From positions 1-64,000 of the forward strand of contig JADGRA010000005.1 in NCBI GenBank assembly GCA_017881265.1: a DNA stretch of 64,000 bases, read 5' to 3'. Positions 55,064 through 64,000 of the stretch are shown here, in pieces (position 1 is the first letter of the stretch; each line of letters opens with the position of its first letter). The stretch comes from Myxococcaceae bacterium. Lineage in GTDB: Bacteria; Myxococcota; Myxococcia; Myxococcales; Myxococcaceae. Both the position numbers and the translations under genes were made by a program. The notes below the pieces were generated by a model. That model searched no databases. It was not told the DNA's origin and saw only the letters and a program-made list of their open reading frames with translations.

Positions 55064-55108
55064 GCCTTGCGGCGCTGCGCGCTGCGCGCGCAGCGTTTGC
55101 GGGCTGCC

Positions 55109-56542
55109 TCAGGGTGGGTGGCCGGCCATGGCCCGGCGCACGCCGGCCAGCGGGGCCGTGTCGTCGTAGACGACTTTACCGTCGCGCAGCGAGACGCCCA
55201 GCCGGTGGAACAGGCCCTCCAAGTCCGGTGCGCCGGGTGCCTCGCCCATGCTGTGGAACAGCTCGGTGAGGACGGGCGTGCCGGCGGTGGCGTCGGCGAC
55301 GCGGAGGACGTCGCGCATCTCCCAGTGGCTGGTGGCGTTTCCCCCCACCGCGACCAGGCCGCGCAGCACGTCGTCCACGGAACGGGCGTTGCCGGTGCGC
55401 TCGCGCAGGGTGACGTCGGCTACCAGCCAGAAGAGGGCGCCGCCCCAGTATGTGCGGGCCCAGGTGTGGGTGGTTTCCAGTCCGCCGTCGCCCGCACGGG
55501 GCAGCCCGAGTGCGCCCTGCTCCAGCCACTCGGACCACAGCACCGCCTCGTCCACCATCCCTGCGCGGACGCGGACGAGCGGCTCACCGAAGACGGCCAT
55601 GCCCTCCTCCATCCACTGATGCTTCCGCCACAGCGTGGGGAAGCCCAGGTGCATCAGCTCATGCGTCAGGACCCAGTCCTTTCGCGCACGGGTGGAGGGC
55701 ACGGAGCTGCCCAGCCGCAACAGAATGGAAGCACCACCCTCGCCCAGCGTGAAGCCGCTCAGGCCCCGGCCACCGCTGGGTACGACGAGGAGCAACAGGT
55801 GGTCCACCGGAAAGCGGTGGTAGTAGGCGGCCACCGCGCGGCTCGCCTCCGCCACCCAAGCCTCCATGTCCTCGTCCGCCATGGCGAAGGCGACGGGGGC
55901 GACGGCCAGCGCCACTTGCGCGGCGTCTACCTGGAGGAGGCGGACCCGCCACGGCCCGAAGGCGCACAGGGGGGTGACCCGCAGCCCCGCGGTGGACACA
56001 TAGCCGTCCCGCTCTGGGCTGGGCTGCAGTCCGCACAGCGCGCCGACGCCCTCCGGCGCGTTGAGGGAGAGGCGGTAGCCGGGCCCGCCGCCGCCCGCCG
56101 GGTGAAGCAACCAGAGGGAGGGAGGAGACACCAGCGCGTCGCCAACGGCCGCTGCGCTCTGCGGGTCCTCCAGCGCCTGGGCCGCCTGTCCCAGCAGGAA
56201 GCGGTAGCGGAGCCGGCAGCCCTGGGGGCAGGGTGGCAGCCGGACGCCTTGGTGCGAGACGGGGGCCGGGACCCAGTGGCCGGCCTGCTGCAGCTGGACG
56301 TCGCGCAGGAAGCGCTCGCCGCCGTCCTCCAGAACGAGGGGACCCACCGTTCCGGCGGGGAAGACGGCGTCCACCGAGAGGGTGTCCGCCCTGGCGTTGA
56401 CGTCAACGCCGAAGGAGGGCAGGGCCGCCGGCGCCGGCGCGGCGAGGGTCCCCCCCGCCCAGGCCACCACCAGCGTGAGGTATGCGCGCACCACCCGAGC
56501 GGCGAAGAGACAGCGCCACGCCTCAGTTAATTCCCGGCGCAC
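55109..56542 (-). CDS. Gluzincin-type metallopeptidase (M1-like)
   Basis: VLTHELMHLGFPTLWRKHQWMEEGMAVFGEPL (HExxH plus downstream E); signal/TM N-term. Confidence 0.7.
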   Translation of the reverse strand: MRRELTEAWRCLFAARVVRAYLTLVVAWAGGTLAAPAPAALPSFGVDVNARADTLSVDAVFPAGTVGPLVLEDGGERFLRDVQLQQAGHWVPAPVSHQGVRLPPCPQGCRLRYRFLLGQAAQALEDPQSAAAVGDALVSPPSLWLLHPAGGGGPGYRLSLNAPEGVGALCGLQPSPERDGYVSTAGLRVTPLCAFGPWRVRLLQVDAAQVALAVAPVAFAMADEDMEAWVAEASRAVAAYYHRFPVDHLLLLVVPSGGRGLSGFTLGEGGASILLRLGSSVPSTRARKDWVLTHELMHLGFPTLWRKHQWMEEGMAVFGEPLVRVRAGMVDEAVLWSEWLEQGALGLPRAGDGGLETTHTWARTYWGGALFWLVADVTLRERTGNARSVDDVLRGLVAVGGNATSHWEMRDVLRVADATAGTPVLTELFHSMGEAPGAPDLEGLFHRLGVSLRDGKVVYDDTAPLAGVRRAMAGHPP

Positions 56543-56603
56543 CGCAGCGCCAGTCCACCCGGGCGTCTGGCGGTCGGGCGCGGCCGCCGCCTAGGGTGCG
56601 GGC

Positions 56604-57419
56604 GTGCCGTCCCTGCCACGCCGCGCGGTGCTCGGCCTCCTCGTGTGGTGCGCGCCCTGGCCCTTGTCCGCGGCCAGCCCGCCCTCCGTCTGCGGAACCC
56701 TCACCACCGCCCCCTATGACGCCTCGGCCCGGTTCCGCGCCGTGCACGTGGATACGCTCGACTTAAAGCTCCAGCACGTCTTCGAGGAGGCCCGGGCTGG
56801 CTGGCTGAAGGTGCTGGCGCTGCACCACACCACCGACGGACGGGGCTTCTTTCTCCAGAAGGCGGGAAAAACCTTCCTCACCCTGCGGTCCTTTAACTCC
56901 TTCTGTGAGTACGACGCGCTCCGCTCGTTCCGCGCCGCGGTGGGCGAGCGCCTCGGCCCGGAGGGGGAAAACGCGGGGAAGCAGTATGACCGGGGGGACG
57001 TCGCGCTCCTGTCCCCACACAACAGCGAGGTGTGGTCACGCCTGGACGGCTTGGACTACCCCGGCGAAGGGCCGCGCCTCGACGAATACACGGCCGGCTA
57101 CATGCAGATGGTCACCCAGCAGGTGACGTCGGACGACTATGAGTCCGCGTGGAAGGACATCCGCTCGGCGCTCAGCCAGGCGCACTACCCGCTGGGCCGC
57201 GTCACTTTCTTCAGCAGCCTGGGCAGCGGGAAGCACATCAGCCTGTGGCTGGCCCGAAGCCGCGCGGCCTTCGATGGCGCCGGGACTCCCGAGCAGGCAG
57301 TTGCCCGGGTGCTGGGAGCGGCCAAGGCCGCCGCCCTGTTTGCAAAGCTGAAGGCGGCGTGCAGCGACGTCCAGGTCGCCGAGGTGGTGTCCCGGCCCGA
57401 GCTGGCCAGCCCCGAGTAG
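56604..57419 (+). CDS. Secreted hypothetical protein
   Basis: Signal peptide MPSLPRRAVLGLLVWCAPWPLSAA; consistent high-GC coding frame; no recognised family. Confidence 0.55.
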   Translation: MPSLPRRAVLGLLVWCAPWPLSAASPPSVCGTLTTAPYDASARFRAVHVDTLDLKLQHVFEEARAGWLKVLALHHTTDGRGFFLQKAGKTFLTLRSFNSFCEYDALRSFRAAVGERLGPEGENAGKQYDRGDVALLSPHNSEVWSRLDGLDYPGEGPRLDEYTAGYMQMVTQQVTSDDYESAWKDIRSALSQAHYPLGRVTFFSSLGSGKHISLWLARSRAAFDGAGTPEQAVARVLGAAKAAALFAKLKAACSDVQVAEVVSRPELASPE

Positions 57420-57436
57420 CGTCCTCCGGGAGCGCC

Positions 57437-58951
57437 TTACAGCTCCTCGAGGAACTCGTCGTTGTAGGTGGACCGGGCAAGCCGCTTCACCAGCGCCTCC
57501 ATCGCCTCCACCGGCTTCACCGCGAAGAGCATCTGTCGCAGCTTCTTCACCTTGTCGTACTCCTTCTGGGTGAAGAGCTTCTCCTCCTTGCGCGTGCCGG
57601 ACTGGGGGATGTTGATGGCCGGGAAGATGCGCTTCTCGGCGAGCATCCGGTCGAGCGTAATCTCGCTGTTCCCGGTTCCCTTGAACTCCTCGAAGATGAC
57701 CTCGTCCATCCGGCTGCCGGTGTCGATGAGGGCAGTGCCGACGATGGTGAGCGAGCCTGCCTCCTCGGTGGCGCGGGCCGCGCCGAAGAGTCGCTTGGGC
57801 CGTTCGAGCGCCCGGCTGTCCACGCCGCCGGTGAGCGTCCGGCCCGAGCTGTCGACTTCCTTGTTGTAGGCCCGGGCGAGGCGCGTGATGGAATCGAGGA
57901 GAATCATCACGTCCCGGCCCGCCTCCACCATCCGCCGTGCCCGCTCCATCGCCAGCTCCGCCACCTTGAGGTGGTCCCCGGTGGGACGGTCCGCGTTGGA
58001 GGCAAGCACCTCGCCCTTGATGCTCCGGCGCATGTCGGTGACTTCCTCTGGCCGCTCATCGATGAGGAGCACGATCACGTGGATTTCGGGATGGTTGGCG
58101 ATGACGGCCTGGGCGATGCGCTGCAGCATGATGGTCTTGCCCGTCTTGGGTGGCGCGACGATGAGGGCGCGCTGCCCCTTCCCCAAGGGTGCAATGAGGT
58201 CGAGCACCCGGGTCACCATCTCGTGGTGGCCGTGCTCGAGCTTGATGCGCTGAAGCGGGTCGATGCTGGTGAGGTCGGCAAAGTGGGGGAGGCGTGCCGC
58301 CACGTCCGGTGGCAGCCCGTCCACGCTGTCCACCCGCTGCACCACACCCTTCGAGCCCCGCATCTGCGCCTGCGCGGTGATGTACTGGCCCGGCCTAAGG
58401 CGCAGCTTCTGGACGAGATTCTTCGGAAACTCCGCGTCGTCCGGGCCCGCCAAGAGGCTCCGCTTGATTTGGCGCAGAAAGGCGTTCGGGCCCTTGGCCT
58501 CAGTGTCCAGGACGCCTTCGACGGTGACCAGCCCTTGGGGGACGTGGGCCTGGACCGGCGGGCGCTGTCCCGCGCCGACGGGCCCCGGCCCGCCGCCCTG
58601 GGTGGCGCGGGCCTGGTGCGCCTGCAACTCGGCGGGAGAGAGAGGGACTTGTGTCTGTTGCCCGTCCGCTCCCAGCACCATCCGGTAGGCCTGCCCCTCG
58701 GGCGTGAAGAGGACCGGGACGCCGCGGCCGCGACGCCGGCGTCGACGACGGCGTCGGCCTCCAGCCGGCTGCGCAAGGCTGTCGCCCGGGCCCGTCGAAC
58801 CCGTCGCGCCGCCCGACGGTGGGCCGCCGGGCTCGGGGCCGTCGTCCGGGCCTCCGTCGTCGCCACCGTCCTCCTCGGCCCCCGGGGGGGCAGAGACCGC
58901 TGGGGGCTGCGGGAGTGCCTCGGTTGGATCGCGGTTGTCGGTATCGCTCAT
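57437..58951 (-). CDS. rho: Transcription termination factor Rho with long low-complexity N-terminus
   Basis: ALIVAPPKTGKTIMLQRIAQAV; DERPEEVTDMRRSIKGEVLASNADRPTGDHLKVAELAMERARRMVEAGRDVMILLDSITRLARAYN. Confidence 0.95.
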   Translation of the reverse strand: MSDTDNRDPTEALPQPPAVSAPPGAEEDGGDDGGPDDGPEPGGPPSGGATGSTGPGDSLAQPAGGRRRRRRRRRGRGVPVLFTPEGQAYRMVLGADGQQTQVPLSPAELQAHQARATQGGGPGPVGAGQRPPVQAHVPQGLVTVEGVLDTEAKGPNAFLRQIKRSLLAGPDDAEFPKNLVQKLRLRPGQYITAQAQMRGSKGVVQRVDSVDGLPPDVAARLPHFADLTSIDPLQRIKLEHGHHEMVTRVLDLIAPLGKGQRALIVAPPKTGKTIMLQRIAQAVIANHPEIHVIVLLIDERPEEVTDMRRSIKGEVLASNADRPTGDHLKVAELAMERARRMVEAGRDVMILLDSITRLARAYNKEVDSSGRTLTGGVDSRALERPKRLFGAARATEEAGSLTIVGTALIDTGSRMDEVIFEEFKGTGNSEITLDRMLAEKRIFPAINIPQSGTRKEEKLFTQKEYDKVKKLRQMLFAVKPVEAMEALVKRLARSTYNDEFLEEL

Positions 58952-59222
58952 CTGGACCTTGTGCAGCTGTCTTTGGGAAGCCCTGCGGAACACCACGAGG
59001 GAAAGGCGCGACCCCACGTGCTGCGGGGTGCCGCCGTCCTTTCACCCGTGTCCGCCGGGGATGTCCCGCGGCCGGCCCGTCACTGGAAGGCCCGCCTCGG
59101 GGAACAGGGCATTCTTCATAGCAGAGCCGCCGAGCGGCTGCACTGCCCGAATTGCCCACACGCCCCCTGCCCACGGGCCGCCCGAGCGGGCTAGGACAGC
59201 CCCTGCGGGAGGGCCTGCCAAA

Positions 59223-59585
59223 GTGCCCACACTGATTGCAGCCCCCGCCGTCGTCGAGGCGGCAGGGAACAAGCCGAAGCGCATTGAAGAGTTTGTCGGC
59301 CGGGTGAACTCCGGCCACACCGCCGTAAGTGTCGCGCGGATGACTTCCCCCGACGGCTGGCGCGAACCCGGACAGCGCCCGGACTTCGACGAAGTGACGG
59401 TGGTGCTGAGAGGGATGCTCCAGGTGGAGTACGCCGGCGGCACGCTGGAGGTCCGGGCCGGTCAGGCGGTGGTGACGTCCGCCGGAGAGTGGGTGCGCTA
59501 CAGCACCCCCGAGCCCGGCGGCGCGGAATACCTTGCGGTGTGCATGCCTGCCTTCTCGCCGTCCACCGTCCACCGCGACGGCTGA
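59223..59585 (+). CDS. Cupin domain protein
   Basis: QRPDFDEVTVVLRGMLQVEYAGGTLEVRAGQAVVTSAGEWVRYSTPEPGGAEYLAVCMPAF; GTG start. Confidence 0.75.
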   Translation: MPTLIAAPAVVEAAGNKPKRIEEFVGRVNSGHTAVSVARMTSPDGWREPGQRPDFDEVTVVLRGMLQVEYAGGTLEVRAGQAVVTSAGEWVRYSTPEPGGAEYLAVCMPAFSPSTVHRDG

Positions 59586-59606
59586 AGATGCGTCGCCGCT
59601 GGGGGG

Positions 59607-60596
<990 letters not shown>

Positions 60597-60849
60597 GGCG
60601 AAACCCTCCTGAAGGGTGCGAAAACGCTCCGGTGCCGCTGGATGTCAACGGCTCGGCCGAGATGCAAGGCCGTCTGGCGGGGCCTCCCCTGGGGCCTGGC
60701 CCCGTCCAGCCGAATGCTTTACAGGTCGGGGGCCCCCGCTAGGATGGCGTTGCTTCAGGGTGCTACAGAGCAGCTAAGTATTTGACTTTTTAGGTGTTTT
60801 CGCGACGCCCTCGGGCGCCGGCCGAGGCCCCGCCCCCCAAAACGAGCCC

Positions 60850-63216
<2,367 letters not shown>

Positions 63217-63220
63217 CGCC

Positions 63221-64000
63221 ATGGCCACCGCACGCAAGGCGACCTACACCGCGAGCGACATCCAGGTGCTGGAGGGCCTGGAGCCGGTACGCAAGCGCCC
63301 GGCCATGTACATTGGCGGCACCGACCAGTCCGGTTACCACCACCTGCTGTGGGAAATTGTCGACAACAGCGTCGACGAGGTCATCAACAGCTACGCCACC
63401 CAGGTGGACGTGACGCTGCACAAGGACGGCAAGACCGTGACGGTGGCCGACGACGGGCGCGGCATCCCGGTCGACGTCATGGCCAAGTACAAGAAGCCGG
63501 CGCTGGAGGTCATTCTCACCACACTGCACTCGGGCGGAAAATTCGAGCAGGGCAACTACCTGCATTCGGGCGGGCTGCACGGGGTGGGGAGCAGCGTCGT
63601 CAATGCGCTGAGCAGCAAGCTCCTGGTGGAGGTCCGCCGGGACGGCAAGCGGCACCAGCAAACCTACGCCCGGGGCAATCCCACCTCCGCACTCAAGGTG
63701 GTTGGGCCGGTGCGAGGGAGGGGCACCACCCTCACCTTCACCCCGGACGCGGAGATTTTTGGGGAGAAGCTGCGCTTCGACGCCGAGCTCATCCGCGAGC
63801 GGCTGGAGACGAAGAGCTACCTGCACCGGGGAATGGTGGTGCGCTTCCGGGACGAGACGGTGAGCCCCGCGGCGGAGGCCACCTTCCTGCACGAGGGGGG
63901 AATCGCCGAGTACCTCCCCAAGCTCATCGCCGAGCGGGGCAAGGCGCTGGTGCCGTCGAGCGGCGGGCAGTTCTGCCTGGCGCGCGAGAACGGCGTCCGG
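63221..64000 (+). CDS. parE: DNA topoisomerase IV subunit B, 5' part (runs off window; absent from ORF track)
   Basis: MATARKATYTASDIQVLEGLEPVRKRPAMYIGGTDQSGYHHLLWEIVDNSVDEV...LHSGGKFEQGNYLHSGGLHGVGSSVVNALS. Confidence 0.92.
   Translation, partial: MATARKATYTASDIQVLEGLEPVRKRPAMYIGGTDQSGYHHLLWEIVDNSVDEVINSYATQVDVTLHKDGKTVTVADDGRGIPVDVMAKYKKPALEVILTTLHSGGKFEQGNYLHSGGLHGVGSSVVNALSSKLLVEVRRDGKRHQQTYARGNPTSALKVVGPVRGRGTTLTFTPDAEIFGEKLRFDAELIRERLETKSYLHRGMVVRFRDETVSPAAEATFLHEGGIAEYLPKLIAERGKALVPSSGGQFCLARENGVR

Noticed and set aside
60745-60800. AT-rich stretch (GCTAAGTATTTGACTTTTTAGGTGTTTTCG) upstream of parC as a promoter
   Set aside because: TTGACT is present but there is no acceptable -10 at proper spacing; not supportable without start-site data.

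Overview
High-GC, gene-dense bacterial window of about 50 genes (gene content suggests Myxococcota, by inference only). No rRNA, tRNA, CRISPR array, phage or IS element was recognised. Left to right: tail of coxG plus coxM-coxS-coxL of a form I aerobic CO dehydrogenase (AYRCSFR motif); DUF2182; M20 peptidase; Smr; phosphatase; HNH; receiver; PilZ; DTW; a fused osmoprotectant-type ABC system; MFS; zwf; M16 peptidase; RmuC; a carotenoid-type desaturase; a FadA/FadN-like beta-oxidation pair; a GxSxG lipoprotein next to a FadL-family porin (VolA/FadL-like); thioredoxin; EF-G; phenylalanine hydroxylase; an LpxL-type acyltransferase fused to a DUF6624-like domain; isoaspartyl peptidase; gltD/gltB; a Lol/MacB-like five-gene operon beside a truncated membrane-fusion-protein gene; Rho; aldo-keto reductase; parC and the start of parE. 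The most striking signal is compositional. By hand count GATC occurs about 30 times in the first 2.62 kb but only 4 times in the remaining 61.4 kb. The switch lies inside coxL and is mirrored in Ile codon choice (after a G: ATC:ATT 12:1 before the switch, 0:8 after it). This implies strong GATC avoidance in the resident genome, and either a recombination breakpoint or an assembly junction within coxL. All counts are by eye and need a script to confirm.
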